The notes beneath the pieces were generated by a model. The model worked only from the letters and a program-made list of their open reading frames with translations, was not told where the DNA came from and searched no databases. Of a stretch of 64,000 nt of DNA, positions 29,875-40,129 are shown piece after piece. How positions within the stretch are numbered: the first letter of the stretch is position 1; every line of letters begins with the position of its first letter. The position numbers were made by a program, and so were the translations under genes. This DNA comes from Methyloceanibacter caenitepidi (lineage in GTDB: Bacteria > Pseudomonadota > Alphaproteobacteria > Rhizobiales > Methyloligellaceae), in the NCBI RefSeq assembly GCF_000828475.1, contig NZ_AP014648.1:2181400-2245399 (forward strand). Direction: 5' to 3'.

Positions 29875-30792
29875 CTACTCGGCCTTCGTTTCTCCGGTCG
29901 GCGGCGAGTACTTGCCAGGAATGACCTTCTCGGGCGGGTTGGTGCCAGGAGGATTGATCGACCGGATGAAGGAGACGATCTGCCAGAGGTGGTCGGACGT
30001 CTTGATGACGTGACCCATTTCCGGCATCGGCGCCTTCACCGTTCCATACTGGTAACGGGTCCATCCACGCTTCTGCAGTTCTGCGGATCCAAGTGCGATC
30101 AGGCGGAACAGCACGTCGTCGGTGTTGCCCCAGAACCAGACGCCTTGGCTGAGGGCAGGGCAGAAACCGCCGCCACCGCCACCGCCGTGGCACTCGTTGC
30201 AGCCCGGCAGGCGGAACTGCTTCACGAGATAGTCCGGATTGTCCTTGTGCTCCTCGGCGAGCTCTTTCCAATCATATGGGTTGTGAAGCTCGCCCGGCGG
30301 CGTCTTGTCGATGAGTTCAAAGGGGGGCGTCGTGTCGCCCTTCTTGCAGCACTTGTCCTCTTCGGCGACTTCCTCGGCGGCTTCCGACTGTGCAGCCTCT
30401 TCCTCGTCGGCGATCGGCTGCTCCGTCACGGCTTGCTCCGCAGCATCCTGAGCCGCTTCTTCGGCAGCATCGACTGGATCGGTTGGTGGTTGTTCTGCCG
30501 GTTCCGATGCGGCGTCGCCGTCGGCCTCGCCAGCGTCGGCCTGGGCTACGCGCATGGACTGATCCGCCATTGCGGCGGCGGGCTCCGCTTTGGCCGCGCT
30601 CGGAGGTACGTCGTCCCCGGCGCCATCGGCCGGTGCTGATGCTTCGGAGCGTTCGACCTGCTCAGCCACGGCTGCAAAAGCCATGTTGTCCTTGAACGGC
30701 TCGCTGGTCACGAGAGCCGCCCCTACGATAAACGCACCGGCCAAGAACAGGCCAAGCGCGCTCACCCATCTCGGGCGTTTGGGCTGGTTCAT
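29875..30792 (-). CDS. Membrane-anchored c-type cytochrome with acidic linker
   Basis: A 305-residue protein with an N-terminal hydrophobic segment (about 11-30), acting as signal or anchor. A low-complexity Ala/Glu/Asp/Pro linker follows (about 42-146). CysCys is at 148-149. A single mono-haem domain begins at about 155: the haem motif CNECH is at 198-202, followed by seven glycines and FCPAL. A candidate axial Met is 256 or 259 (APMPEMG). The domain resembles cytochromes paired with PQQ-dependent alcohol dehydrogenases, but no such dehydrogenase is in the window, so its redox partner is inferred at most. It lies between queE and an araC-type gene. Confidence 0.82.
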   Translation of the reverse strand: MNQPKRPRWVSALGLFLAGAFIVGAALVTSEPFKDNMAFAAVAEQVERSEASAPADGAGDDVPPSAAKAEPAAAMADQSMRVAQADAGEADGDAASEPAEQPPTDPVDAAEEAAQDAAEQAVTEQPIADEEEAAQSEAAEEVAEEDKCCKKGDTTPPFELIDKTPPGELHNPYDWKELAEEHKDNPDYLVKQFRLPGCNECHGGGGGGGFCPALSQGVWFWGNTDDVLFRLIALGSAELQKRGWTRYQYGTVKAPMPEMGHVIKTSDHLWQIVSFIRSINPPGTNPPEKVIPGKYSPPTGETKAE

Positions 30793-30919
30793 ATTTTTCC
30801 TCTGATTACCTAGAAATTCTCACGCACCAGGACGGTGCGCGGTCCCCAACCTATAGCACAGGATTTCCATAGACGAGGGGACAGCGACGGTCCCCGTTCG
30901 CCGGCGCCGCGGCGAGGAA

Positions 30920-31822
30920 TCAGGCCGAAACGAACCCGCCTGGGACCTCTTTCAGGCGGGCGATATCGCGCTGCGGGGGCAGGCCGAACAGGCGGCGATA
31001 CTCACGGCTGAACTGCGAGGGGCTCGAATAACCGACGCTATGGCTCGCGGCCGCGGCATCGCACAGGCCTTGGAGCATCAGCCGCCGCGCTTCCTGGAGC
31101 CGCATCTGCTTCTGATATTGCAGCGGGCTCATGGCTGTCACGGCCTTGAAGTGACTGTGGAGAGCCGACGCGCTCATCCGGGCCAAGCCAGCCAAATCCT
31201 CTACCCGGAACGGCTCGCGATAATTGCGCTTGATGTAATCGATTGCGCGGCCGACCTGCTGCAGCCGGGTGTCGCCCAGCGCAATCTCACGAAGCTTCGC
31301 CGCCTGATCGCCTTGCAGCAACCGGAATAGCAACTCGCGTTCGAACAGCGGCGCCAAGATCGGAATGTCTGGAGGTGTTTCGAGCAGGCGAAGGAGGCGG
31401 ACTGCCGCATCCGTCAACTCAGGTGTGACCTTGCTGAGACCAAGCGCCGGGGCAGGCTCCCCACTGTCCGGACCGGGACGCGTATCGAGCAGCAGCATGC
31501 CGAGCGTCGCAATGTCCAGATCGAACTTGACGCAAAGATAGGGTTCCGCGTCGGACGCTTCGGTGATCTGGCCGACCACGGGGACACCGACCGAAATCAC
31601 GAGATACTTGTTTTGGTCGTAGACATAGACGGCGTCGCCCAGAATGGCCTGCTTGCTTCCCTGAGCAATGATGCAGACCGCAGGCTCGTAGACCGCATGC
31701 AAGGGCAACGTGGGACGCGAGCACCGGATTAGGGACAGCCGGGGGACGGCCGTTTCGTGGATACCGTCCGTCTTGGCGAATCGGTCAATGAGGCTGGCGA
31801 GTTGCGACGGGTGCGCGCTCAT
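30920..31822 (-). CDS. AraC-family transcriptional regulator
   Basis: A 300-residue regulator with an AraC-type N-terminal sensor domain (about 20-185; PAVCIIAQGSKQAILGD) and a C-terminal double helix-turn-helix (about 205-295; FRVEDLAGLARMSASALHSHF and VGYSSPSQFSREYRRLFG). The architecture matches YqhC-like regulators (AraC_N plus HTH), often divergent from an oxidoreductase. Here too, it is transcribed away from a short-chain dehydrogenase across 221 bases, which likely hold both promoters and the operator. The inducer is unknown. The start at 31822 is chosen over upstream in-frame starts within the intergenic region. Confidence 0.88.
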   Translation of the reverse strand: MSAHPSQLASLIDRFAKTDGIHETAVPRLSLIRCSRPTLPLHAVYEPAVCIIAQGSKQAILGDAVYVYDQNKYLVISVGVPVVGQITEASDAEPYLCVKFDLDIATLGMLLLDTRPGPDSGEPAPALGLSKVTPELTDAAVRLLRLLETPPDIPILAPLFERELLFRLLQGDQAAKLREIALGDTRLQQVGRAIDYIKRNYREPFRVEDLAGLARMSASALHSHFKAVTAMSPLQYQKQMRLQEARRLMLQGLCDAAAASHSVGYSSPSQFSREYRRLFGLPPQRDIARLKEVPGGFVSA

Positions 31823-32043
31823 GAGAACTCTCTCGGAAGGCCTTTGTTGCCAGGTAAATCTGGACCAATTGATGCGCCGGGAGTAGGGCGCGCGCAAGAA
31901 TGCCGCAGCCGAAAGAACCGAATTTTGGAGAATTAGGCAATACTGCGAGAGCTTTGGTCTACCGCAGATCGGGGTCCGGACACCACGTTTCGCCTCAGAC
32001 GAGGCGGATCTCTGCCGCCGCAAGAGGAAAGGAACCTGAGACC

Positions 32044-32778
32044 ATGTCGAACATCGAAGGAAAAGTCGTCGCCATCACCGGTGCGAGCAGCGGGATCGGC
32101 GAATCCGCGGCCAGACATCTGGCCAAGAAGGGCGCGCGCGTCGTCCTGGGCGCACGGCGCACTGACAAGCTCGAGAAGATTGTCAAAGAAATCCGCGCAG
32201 AGGGCGGCACGGCGGAGTTCCGGCCGCTCGACGTGACCAGCCGCGAGAGCGTCGATGACTTCGTGCAATTCGCCGAAAAGACGTTCGGCAAGCTGGACGT
32301 CGTCGTCAACAACGCCGGGCTCATGCCTCTGTCGCCCCTGGAGGCACTCAAAGTGGACGAATGGGACCGGATGGTCGACGTCAATATCAAGGGCGTGCTC
32401 TACGGCATCGCCGCAGGTCTGCCGATCATGAAGCGCCAAGGCCACGGACAATTCATCAACATCTCGTCCGTCGCGGGCCACAAGGTCTTCCCTTCTGGCG
32501 CCGTCTATTGCGGGACGAAGTTTGCCGTGAATGCCATTTCCGAAGGTTTGCGCGCGGAGAACGCAGACATCCGCGTGACCGTGGTCTCACCCGGCGCGAC
32601 GGAGTCCGAGCTTGCGGACACCATTACCCATGGTGAGACGAGAGCAATGATCGACCAGCTCCGCGAGCTTGCCATTCCGGCTCAGGCGATCGCGGATGCG
32701 ATCGGCTTTGCCATCGAGCAACCTGACAACGTCGACGTGAACGAAATCATCGTTCGCCCCACGGCGCAGCCGCTCTAG
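32044..32778 (+). CDS. Short-chain dehydrogenase/reductase (classical SDR)
   Basis: NAD(P)-dependent oxidoreductase of 244 residues. The cofactor motif TGASSGIG lies near residue 13, VVNNAG near residue 87, the catalytic Ser in NISSVAG and the catalytic pair in YCGTK. An Arg pair after the second strand (GARRTDK) suggests preference for NADP. A good ribosome site (AGGAAAGGA) precedes the ATG at 32044; the frame runs back to 31900 without support. It is likely controlled by the divergent AraC-type gene. The substrate is not predictable. It is convergent with queC (17-base gap). Confidence 0.88.
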   Translation: MSNIEGKVVAITGASSGIGESAARHLAKKGARVVLGARRTDKLEKIVKEIRAEGGTAEFRPLDVTSRESVDDFVQFAEKTFGKLDVVVNNAGLMPLSPLEALKVDEWDRMVDVNIKGVLYGIAAGLPIMKRQGHGQFINISSVAGHKVFPSGAVYCGTKFAVNAISEGLRAENADIRVTVVSPGATESELADTITHGETRAMIDQLRELAIPAQAIADAIGFAIEQPDNVDVNEIIVRPTAQPL

Positions 32779-32795
32779 CCGGACTCTCGGCAGCC

Positions 32796-33524
32796 CTATC
32801 CGGCCTGCGCCATCTCGCGCCATTCACGGTAGCCCTTGGCGCGCAGATCGCAGGCCGGGCATGTCCCGCAGCCAAAGCCCCAATCGTGCTTCGTGGCGCG
32901 GTCGCCCTTGTAGCAGGTGTGGGTCTCCTCCCGGATGAGATCGACAAACGCGCTACCGCCGAGCGTGTCCGCAAGCGCCCAGGTCTCAGCCTTCGACAGC
33001 CACATCAGCGGTGTTTCGATGGAAAAGGGGATCTCCGTGCCCAAGCGGATCGCCGTCTGAAGGGCCTTCAGTGTTTCGTCCCGGCAATCCGGATAGCCGG
33101 AATAGTCCGTTTCGCACATGCCGCCGACCAGCACATTCAGACCCCGACGATAGCCGAGTGCCGCCGCGTAGATGAAGAACACAAGGTTTCGCCCCGGAAC
33201 GAAGGTCGACGGCAGGCCGGACTCCGTCATGACGATCTCGGCGCCGGACGTCAGCGCCGTATCGCCGATGGCGCCAAAGCTGGAGATATCGATCATGTGA
33301 TCCGGGCCGAGCCGCGCACCCCAGTCGGGAAAGCCCTCGGCGATGGCCGCGCGCACGCGGCTTCGGCACTCGAGTTCCACCCCGTGGCGCTGGCCGTAGT
33401 TGAAGCCGACCGTCTCGACGCGGGCGTAGCGGTCCAGAGCTTGACCCAGACAGGTCGTGGAATCCTGTCCGCCGGAGAACAGGACCAGCGCGCCGGCCGG
33501 TTCGTCTGCGGGGGGTGATGCCAT
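32796..33524 (-). CDS. queC: 7-cyano-7-deazaguanine synthase QueC
   Basis: ATP-dependent conversion of 7-carboxy-7-deazaguanine to preQ0, with ammonia; 242 residues. The PP-loop SGGQDS lies at 17-22. The C-terminal zinc site uses Cys204, Cys219, Cys222 and Cys225 (TCYKGD and [12 protein letters not shown]). ATG at 33524 with GGGAG upstream is preferred to the TTG two codons earlier. It completes the queD-queE-queC-queF set in this block but is separated from the other three by the cytochrome, AraC and SDR genes. Confidence 0.95.
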   Translation of the reverse strand: MASPPADEPAGALVLFSGGQDSTTCLGQALDRYARVETVGFNYGQRHGVELECRSRVRAAIAEGFPDWGARLGPDHMIDISSFGAIGDTALTSGAEIVMTESGLPSTFVPGRNLVFFIYAAALGYRRGLNVLVGGMCETDYSGYPDCRDETLKALQTAIRLGTEIPFSIETPLMWLSKAETWALADTLGGSAFVDLIREETHTCYKGDRATKHDWGFGCGTCPACDLRAKGYREWREMAQAG

Positions 33525-33605
33525 GGACAATTGTCTCCCAGTTAAGCCCGAGCCGTGCGGACGTCCCTCCGGGACATATACGCCTTCCCGTTCTCGTCCG
33601 CCTAG

Positions 33606-34928
<1,323 letters not shown>

Positions 34929-34936
34929 AATCCTCC

Positions 34937-34952
34937 GCGGCGGTAACCGCGT
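34937..34952 (+). terminator. Possible weak terminator after eno
   Basis: A 5-bp GC-only stem (CGCGG / CCGCG, six-base loop) nine bases after the eno stop, followed by TCTTAA rather than a strong T run. It is suggestive only; ftsB starts 50 bases later and could still be read through. Confidence 0.3.
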
Positions 34953-35001
34953 CTTAACGGCCGCGCAACGATCTTTGTGATTCGCTGCGTGGGGAGGAAC
35001 G

Positions 35002-35325
35002 ATGCGGTTCAGGGCGTTCATATTCCCGCTTCTGGCTTTGGGGGCGGGCGGCTATTTCGGCTACCATCTGCAAAATGGCGATCATGGGCTGGCGGCGAAG
35101 ACCGACCTGCAGCGCCGTGCTGCCGTCTTGGAAGGAGAGCTCGAAGGGCTGCGCGAGGTCCGGCTGCGGATCGAGCGGGACGTAGCACTTTTGGAGCCCG
35201 ACAGTCTCGATCCCGACATGCTGGATGAGCGGGCGCGGGCCATTCTGAACCTGGCCCACCCGAGCGACCTCGTCATGATGAACCGGCGGCCGCCCGATCC
35301 CACGGGCCCGCTGATCAAGCGCTGA
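35002..35325 (+). CDS. Septum formation initiator family protein (FtsB/DivIC-like)
   Basis: Small bitopic membrane protein of 107 residues: one N-terminal membrane helix (about 5-22), then a coiled coil (about 32-65; LQRRAAVLEGELEGLREVRLR) and the short conserved tail DERARAILNLAHPSDLVMM. The arrangement matches FtsB-like proteins of the divisome that bridge FtsQ and FtsL. Position between eno and pdhA is the usual alphaproteobacterial (and, for eno, wider proteobacterial) context for this family. Confidence 0.88.
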   Translation: MRFRAFIFPLLALGAGGYFGYHLQNGDHGLAAKTDLQRRAAVLEGELEGLREVRLRIERDVALLEPDSLDPDMLDERARAILNLAHPSDLVMMNRRPPDPTGPLIKR

Positions 35326-35419
35326 AATCCCCGCTGCGCCGGGCTTTATGCGGCAGTCCGTGTCTTTGGGCTGACTTTCGAGTCGTGCTAACTTCGACGG
35401 CGAACACCGTGTGAGTCGC

Positions 35420-35426
35420 AAGGAGG
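35420..35426 (+). promoter_or_regulatory. Shine-Dalgarno sequence deciding the TTG start of pdhA
   Basis: AAGGAGG lies six bases before the TTG at 35433. No ATG or GTG has comparable support nearby, so pdhA most likely starts with TTG. The in-frame ATG at residue 15 has no ribosome site. Confidence 0.7.
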
Positions 35427-35432
35427 CCCGGA

Positions 35433-36497
35433 TTGACCAGCCCAAGCCTGACGCCTGGAGCGGCCAATTTCTGGATGGACCAGAAGCCCTCCGAGAGCTC
35501 TGACGAGCCCACACCTCCGGCCGGACCCGGTCTCACCTCCGAAGAGTACATCAGCGCCTACCGCAAGATGCTTCTCGTCCGCCGGTTCGAAGAGAAGGCC
35601 GGGCAGCTCTACGGCATGGGCTATATCGGCGGCTTTTGTCATCTCTATATCGGCCAGGAAGCCGTGGTCACCGGCATGATGATGGCCAAGCGCGACGGCG
35701 ACCAGGTCATCACGTCCTATCGCGACCACGGCCACATGCTGGCCACCGGCATGGACCCCAAAGGCGTCATGGCCGAACTCACGGGACGTCGGAGCGGCTA
35801 CTCCAAAGGCAAGGGCGGCTCGATGCACATGTTCTCCGTGGAGAAGGGCTTCTACGGCGGACACGGCATCGTCGGCACGCCGGCGCCGCTCGGCTCGGGT
35901 ATCGCCTTCGCCAACAAATATCGCCGCAACGACAATGTGTGCCTGACCTTTTTCGGCGAGGGCGCCGCCAACCAGGGCCAGGTCTACGAGAGCTTCAACA
36001 TGGCCTCGTTGTGGAAGCTCCCTGTGCTCTACATCATCGAGAACAACCATTACGCCATGGGCACCTCCGTCGAGCGCGCCTCGGCCCAAGCCAAGGAGCT
36101 TCACCATCGCGGGCTCGCGTTCGGCATTCCGGGGCGCGAGGTCGACGGCATGGACGTGGCGGCGGTAAAGGCCGCCGGCGAAGAAGCGCTTGCCCATGTT
36201 CGCGGCGGCAACGGGCCGATGATCTTGGAAATGCTGACCTATCGCTATCGCGGCCACTCCATGTCGGATCCCGCGAAATACCGGACCCGCGAAGAGGTCC
36301 AGGACATGCGCCAGCACCACGATCCGATCGAGCTCGTCCACAAGCGCCTGACCGAACTCGGGCGCCCCGAAGACGAGATGAAGGCGATCGACAAGGAGAT
36401 TCGAGCGATCGTCAACGAGGCCGCGCAATTCGCTCAGGACGAGCCGGAACCGGATCCAGACGAGCTTTGGACCGACGTCGTGGCGACGAAAGGCTGA
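35433..36497 (+). CDS. pdhA: Pyruvate dehydrogenase E1 component, alpha subunit
   Basis: Thiamine diphosphate-binding alpha chain of the heterotetrameric E1; 354 residues from a TTG start with a near-perfect ribosome site. The diphosphate and Mg motif runs from GEGAANQG (about 175-182) to ENNHYAMG (about 205-212). [18 protein letters not shown] and [15 protein letters not shown] with the phosphorylation-loop region are typical. First gene of a co-directional run pdhA-pdhB-hypothetical-pdhC-two acetyltransferases-lpd, in which most genes touch or overlap. Confidence 0.96.
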   Translation: MTSPSLTPGAANFWMDQKPSESSDEPTPPAGPGLTSEEYISAYRKMLLVRRFEEKAGQLYGMGYIGGFCHLYIGQEAVVTGMMMAKRDGDQVITSYRDHGHMLATGMDPKGVMAELTGRRSGYSKGKGGSMHMFSVEKGFYGGHGIVGTPAPLGSGIAFANKYRRNDNVCLTFFGEGAANQGQVYESFNMASLWKLPVLYIIENNHYAMGTSVERASAQAKELHHRGLAFGIPGREVDGMDVAAVKAAGEEALAHVRGGNGPMILEMLTYRYRGHSMSDPAKYRTREEVQDMRQHHDPIELVHKRLTELGRPEDEMKAIDKEIRAIVNEAAQFAQDEPEPDPDELWTDVVATKG

Positions 36498-36501
36498 GAC
36501 G

Positions 36502-37935
36502 ATGCCCACCGACATTCTCATGCCAGCGCTGTCGCCCACGATGGAGGAGGGCACGCTCGCCAAATGGCACGTCAAGGAAGGCGACGCCGTCCAGACCGGC
36601 GACGTGATCGCCGAAATCGAAACCGACAAGGCGACGATGGAGGTCGAAGCCATCGAGGACGGCGTCATTCAATCGATACTCGTGGCCGAAGGCACCGAGC
36701 ATGTGCCCGTCAACCGGCCCATTGCCGTGCTGCAATTGGAAGACGACGAAGCCCCGGCGGAGGGCGGGCCGGCCGCCGCAGCACCGCCGCCCGCGCCCGA
36801 GCCGGAACAGCCCGCGCCCCCTGCGCAGGAGCCGCCGCCGGACTTTGGCGAAACCGAGCCGGAGGTGGAGACCGCTCCTGCAGGCCCGCAAGCGGCTCCG
36901 TCCGAGCCCGCGCCCGAGCCCGACGTCCCACCCGGTACCGAGACCGTCGACATGACCGTGCGCGAAGCCTTGCGCGACGCCATGGCCGAGGAGATGCGCC
37001 GCGACGCCGACGTTTTCGTCATGGGCGAGGAGGTGGCCGAGTACCAAGGCGCCTACAAGGTCACCCAGGGGCTGCTGCAAGAGTTCGGCGACCGCCGCGT
37101 CATCGATACGCCCATCACGGAGTACGGCTTCGCGGGCATCGGTGTCGGCGCGGCCTTCGCGGGGCTCCGCCCGATCGTCGAGTTCATGACCTGGAACTTC
37201 GCGCTGCAGGCCATAGACCACATCATCAACTCCGCCGCCAAGACGCTCTATATGTCGGGCGGACAGATGCATTGTCCCATCGTTTTCCGCGGACCGAACG
37301 GGGCGGCTGCACGCGTCGCGGCGCAGCACAGCCAGGACTTCTCCGCCATCTATGCTCAGGTGCCGGGATTGAAAGTCATCGCGCCTTACAGCGCTGCCGA
37401 TGCGAAGGGTCTGTTGAAAGCGGCGATCCGGGAGAACACGCCCGTCATTTTCCTGGAGAACGAAATTCTCTACGGTCAAAGCTTCCCGGTTCCCAAACTC
37501 GACGACTTCGTTTTGCCCATCGGGAAAGCCCGTATCGCGCGGCCCGGACGCGACGTGACGCTCGTCTCCTATTCACGCGGCCTGGCTTACACCATCGACG
37601 CGGCCGAACGCTTGGCGGAGGAGGGGATCGACGCGGAAGTCATCGACCTGCGCACCTTGCGGCCGCTCGATATCGACACCGTGCTGGCCTCGGTGCGGAA
37701 GACCAATCGCATCGTGACCATCGAGGAAGGTTGGCCCATCTGTTCCGTCGGCACCGAGATTTGCGCGCAGGTGACATCAGGGGCCTTCGACTATCTGGAT
37801 GCGCCGCCCCTCAAGGTCACGGGGGCGGACGTCCCCATGCCCTACGCCGCCAATCTCGAGAAGCTCGCGCTGCCCTCCGTGAACCTTGTCGTCAGCGCAG
37901 CCAAATCTGTTTGCTACCGGGAGGATGCCGCATGA
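36502..37935 (+). CDS. pdhB: Pyruvate dehydrogenase E1 component, beta subunit with N-terminal lipoyl domain
   Basis: A 477-residue chain. Residues 1-80 are a biotinyl/lipoyl domain ([20 protein letters not shown]) with the lipoylated Lys43 in [14 protein letters not shown] Pro/Ala/Glu-rich flexible linker spans about 81-145. The E1 beta transketolase-like domains follow (about 150-477), with [18 protein letters not shown] and the C-terminal domain after about 350. Lipoyl domains on E1 beta are established in alphaproteobacteria such as Zymomonas and Sinorhizobium, where E2 carries its own as well; here the E2 has none, so this is the only lipoyl domain encoded in the operon. Confidence 0.96.
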   Translation: MPTDILMPALSPTMEEGTLAKWHVKEGDAVQTGDVIAEIETDKATMEVEAIEDGVIQSILVAEGTEHVPVNRPIAVLQLEDDEAPAEGGPAAAAPPPAPEPEQPAPPAQEPPPDFGETEPEVETAPAGPQAAPSEPAPEPDVPPGTETVDMTVREALRDAMAEEMRRDADVFVMGEEVAEYQGAYKVTQGLLQEFGDRRVIDTPITEYGFAGIGVGAAFAGLRPIVEFMTWNFALQAIDHIINSAAKTLYMSGGQMHCPIVFRGPNGAAARVAAQHSQDFSAIYAQVPGLKVIAPYSAADAKGLLKAAIRENTPVIFLENEILYGQSFPVPKLDDFVLPIGKARIARPGRDVTLVSYSRGLAYTIDAAERLAEEGIDAEVIDLRTLRPLDIDTVLASVRKTNRIVTIEEGWPICSVGTEICAQVTSGAFDYLDAPPLKVTGADVPMPYAANLEKLALPSVNLVVSAAKSVCYREDAA

Positions 37936-38420
37936 CGGACTTCTGGCTTACCGATGAGGAAATGGACAAGGAGATCGAGGCCAACCGCGCGGCGTGCGAG
38001 CGTTTCGACAATTTCGATCCGGATGAGGACGGCTGGAGCGAGATCTGGGACGGCCTGTTTGCGATCCTCACCGAGCACATGGACGAGGTCCGCGAAGTGT
38101 TCGACCTGGACCCCCGGAAGTCGGTCCTGTTCGCGAAACATCCGGATCTTCTTTGGGCCGCCTGCGATCCCCAACAGCCCGTGATCTACTCGCCTGTGTT
38201 CCGCGAGTTCGGCATGCCCGTCTTCGACGGCGGACCGGCCATGACCACGCTGCGCTACGATCCGTGGACGGGCAAGGAACTTCCGACTTCCGTGCGCAAC
38301 GCCTTTTTCGAAGAGGCGGAGAGGATCCTAGGTCACGACGTCGGCGTGCTCGACGAGGAACTCGATACGCTGCCTGACGCTTATCAGAGTGAGGCTTGGT
38401 GGATCGAGAAGGGACTTTGA
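37932..38420 (+). CDS. Acidic hypothetical protein inside the pdh operon (DUF6980-like C-terminus)
   Basis: A 162-residue, strongly acidic, Trp-rich protein whose ATG overlaps the pdhB stop by four bases; pdhC follows two bases after its stop, so it is almost certainly translated with the complex. The part from about 95 to 140 ([20 protein letters not shown], then [15 protein letters not shown]) recalls, from memory, the DUF6980 pattern in which CPWCGxxLPxSxR carries zinc cysteines; here both cysteines are replaced (YDPWTG). No signal peptide or membrane helix. There is no lipoyl motif. Function unknown; a role with pyruvate dehydrogenase is inferred from position only. Confidence 0.75.
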   Translation: MTDFWLTDEEMDKEIEANRAACERFDNFDPDEDGWSEIWDGLFAILTEHMDEVREVFDLDPRKSVLFAKHPDLLWAACDPQQPVIYSPVFREFGMPVFDGGPAMTTLRYDPWTGKELPTSVRNAFFEEAERILGHDVGVLDEELDTLPDAYQSEAWWIEKGL

Positions 38421-38422
38421 CC

Positions 38423-39514
38423 ATGAATGTCCCCGTGGGTCACAATGGTCCGCATGAAAGCTCTGCGGAGCATGTGATGGACCGGATTGCGGAGCAAATC
38501 CTGGGAAGCGCGCAAGACGGAAACGGTGGCACCACACGGTTGTTTGCGTCTCCTCTGGCGCGGCGCATCGCCCGCGATCGCGGCATCGACCTTGCGTCGC
38601 TGAAGGGCTCAGGCCCCCATGGCCGTATCGTGCTCGCCGACGTGGAACGCGCGGAAAGTCAGCCCCGGCCAGCGGCGCCCGAACCGTCCGCCGCACAGAA
38701 AGAAGCACCCGTCCACGGCGAGCTCATGCAAGCGCCGTCATCTTCGACGGCATCTGTCCCCGGCATGGCTCAACCCATGCCGGACAAGCAGATCCTCGCG
38801 CTGTACGAGGCAGGACGCTACGAGGTCGTGCCACACGACACGATGCGCCGCTTCATCGCCGACCGTCTGACCCTCGCAAAGCAGACGATCCCGCATTTCT
38901 ACCTCAACATAGAATGCGAGTTGGACGCGCTTCTCGCCGCCCGCGAGAGGCTGAACGGCATGGCGCCCCAAGAGGGTCCGCGCGCCTTCAAGCTCTCGGT
39001 GAACGACTTCATCATCAAGGCCATGGCCATGGCGCTGCAGACCGTGCCGGCGGCCAACGCGACCTGGACGGAACAGGGCATCCTGCGCCATCGCCCGTCG
39101 GACATCGCCGTGGCGGTGGCTCTCGAAGGCGGCGGTCTTTACACGCCGGTGATCCGCGACACCGAGCTCAAGAGCCTGTCGGAGATCTCCAACGAGATGC
39201 GCGACCTCGCGTCCCGCGCCCGCTCCAAACGCCTCGCGCCGCACGAATATCAGGGCGGCGCGACGTCTATCTCCAATCTCGGCATGTACGGCATCGACAG
39301 CTTCGACGCGGTCATCAACCCGCCGCACAGTTCGATCCTCGCCGTGGGGCGCGCGGAGAAGAAGCCCATCGTCAAGGACGACGCCATCAAGATCGCTACG
39401 ATGATGGGCGTCACGCTCTCTTGCGATCATCGGGTCATTGACGGTGCGCTCGGAGCGGAGTTGCTTGCCGCCTTCAAGGCCTATCTCGAAGACCCCGTGA
39501 CGATGCTGGTCTAG
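38423..39514 (+). CDS. pdhC: Pyruvate dehydrogenase E2 (dihydrolipoamide acetyltransferase) lacking a lipoyl domain
   Basis: A 363-residue E2. The peripheral-subunit-binding domain lies at about 39-75 (LFASPLARRIARDRGIDLAS, GPHGRIVLADV), followed by a Pro/Ala linker and the catalytic core (about 120-363). The core has the active-site motif DHRVIDG with His336 and Asp340. The family normally begins with one or more lipoyl domains of about 80 residues ahead of the binding domain; here only 38 residues precede it and they carry no DKA lysine motif. The start at 38423 follows AAGGGA; an upstream TTG at 38396 adds nine residues and does not restore a domain. Confidence 0.94.
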   Translation: MNVPVGHNGPHESSAEHVMDRIAEQILGSAQDGNGGTTRLFASPLARRIARDRGIDLASLKGSGPHGRIVLADVERAESQPRPAAPEPSAAQKEAPVHGELMQAPSSSTASVPGMAQPMPDKQILALYEAGRYEVVPHDTMRRFIADRLTLAKQTIPHFYLNIECELDALLAARERLNGMAPQEGPRAFKLSVNDFIIKAMAMALQTVPAANATWTEQGILRHRPSDIAVAVALEGGGLYTPVIRDTELKSLSEISNEMRDLASRARSKRLAPHEYQGGATSISNLGMYGIDSFDAVINPPHSSILAVGRAEKKPIVKDDAIKIATMMGVTLSCDHRVIDGALGAELLAAFKAYLEDPVTMLV

Positions 39515-39538
39515 CGGGGGAGACCGTCTGACATAGCC

Positions 39539-40129
39539 ATGGCGCTCGAACCCACATTCCGCCCGGCGACGCTTGCCGATGCCGCCGACTTGGCCGTGCT
39601 CGCGGACATCGCGGCGAATGGTCTCGCGAACAGGATCTGGCTGGAACAGGCCGGGCCTGGGCAGTCGGCGCTCGAAGTGGGGCGCCAATCGGTGCGACGG
39701 CCCGAGGAAGTGGTTTCCTATAGCAATGCGACCATTGCCATGGTGGGTACGGAAATCGCCGGCTGCCTGATCGGTGGGCTGCCCGAGGATCTGTACGACG
39801 TATCTCTTCCTGACGAGAAGCCAGACTATTTTCGCCCCGTCGCGCAGCTCGCGATTCAAGCGCCAGGCACATGGTACATCGACGTCATTGCCAGCTACGC
39901 TGAGTTCCGGGGATATGGTCTCGGGTCGAAGCTTCTGGCGGTTGCGGCCTCGAAGGCCACGGAGACCCACACACGCGGCAATAGTCTCGTCGTCGGCAGC
40001 TGGAACACAGGTGCCCAACGCCTCTATGCGCGCTGCGGTTTTAAACAAATGGCACGGGAGCCGGCAATCTTGCCGGAGTCGTATCCGCAATCTGGAGACT
40101 GGATTCTTATGCAAAGGCCGCTGACGTGA
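39539..40129 (+). CDS. GNAT-family N-acetyltransferase (first of a tandem pair)
   Basis: A 196-residue GNAT protein. N-terminal FRPATLADAADLAVLADIA, and the acetyl-CoA-binding region around GTWYIDVIASYAEFRGYGLG followed by SKLLAVAASKA, are visible; YARCGFKQMAREPAI is the usual C-terminal strand-loop. It shares long stretches with the next gene (FRPATLADAA, GPGQSALEVGR, SGDWILM), so the two are a tandem duplication that has diverged. Start ATG at 39539, 24 bases after pdhC. The substrate is unknown. Confidence 0.82.
   Translation: MALEPTFRPATLADAADLAVLADIAANGLANRIWLEQAGPGQSALEVGRQSVRRPEEVVSYSNATIAMVGTEIAGCLIGGLPEDLYDVSLPDEKPDYFRPVAQLAIQAPGTWYIDVIASYAEFRGYGLGSKLLAVAASKATETHTRGNSLVVGSWNTGAQRLYARCGFKQMAREPAILPESYPQSGDWILMQRPLT

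Noticed and set aside
36564..37931. Upstream extension of the 162-residue acidic protein across pdhB
   Set aside because: The frame is open but its translation within pdhB is Arg-rich shadow sequence; the real start is the ATG at 37932 overlapping the pdhB stop.
37932..38420. Idea that the acidic protein is the missing E2 lipoyl domain
   Set aside because: No DKA lysine motif and no lipoyl-type strand pattern; it is a different protein.
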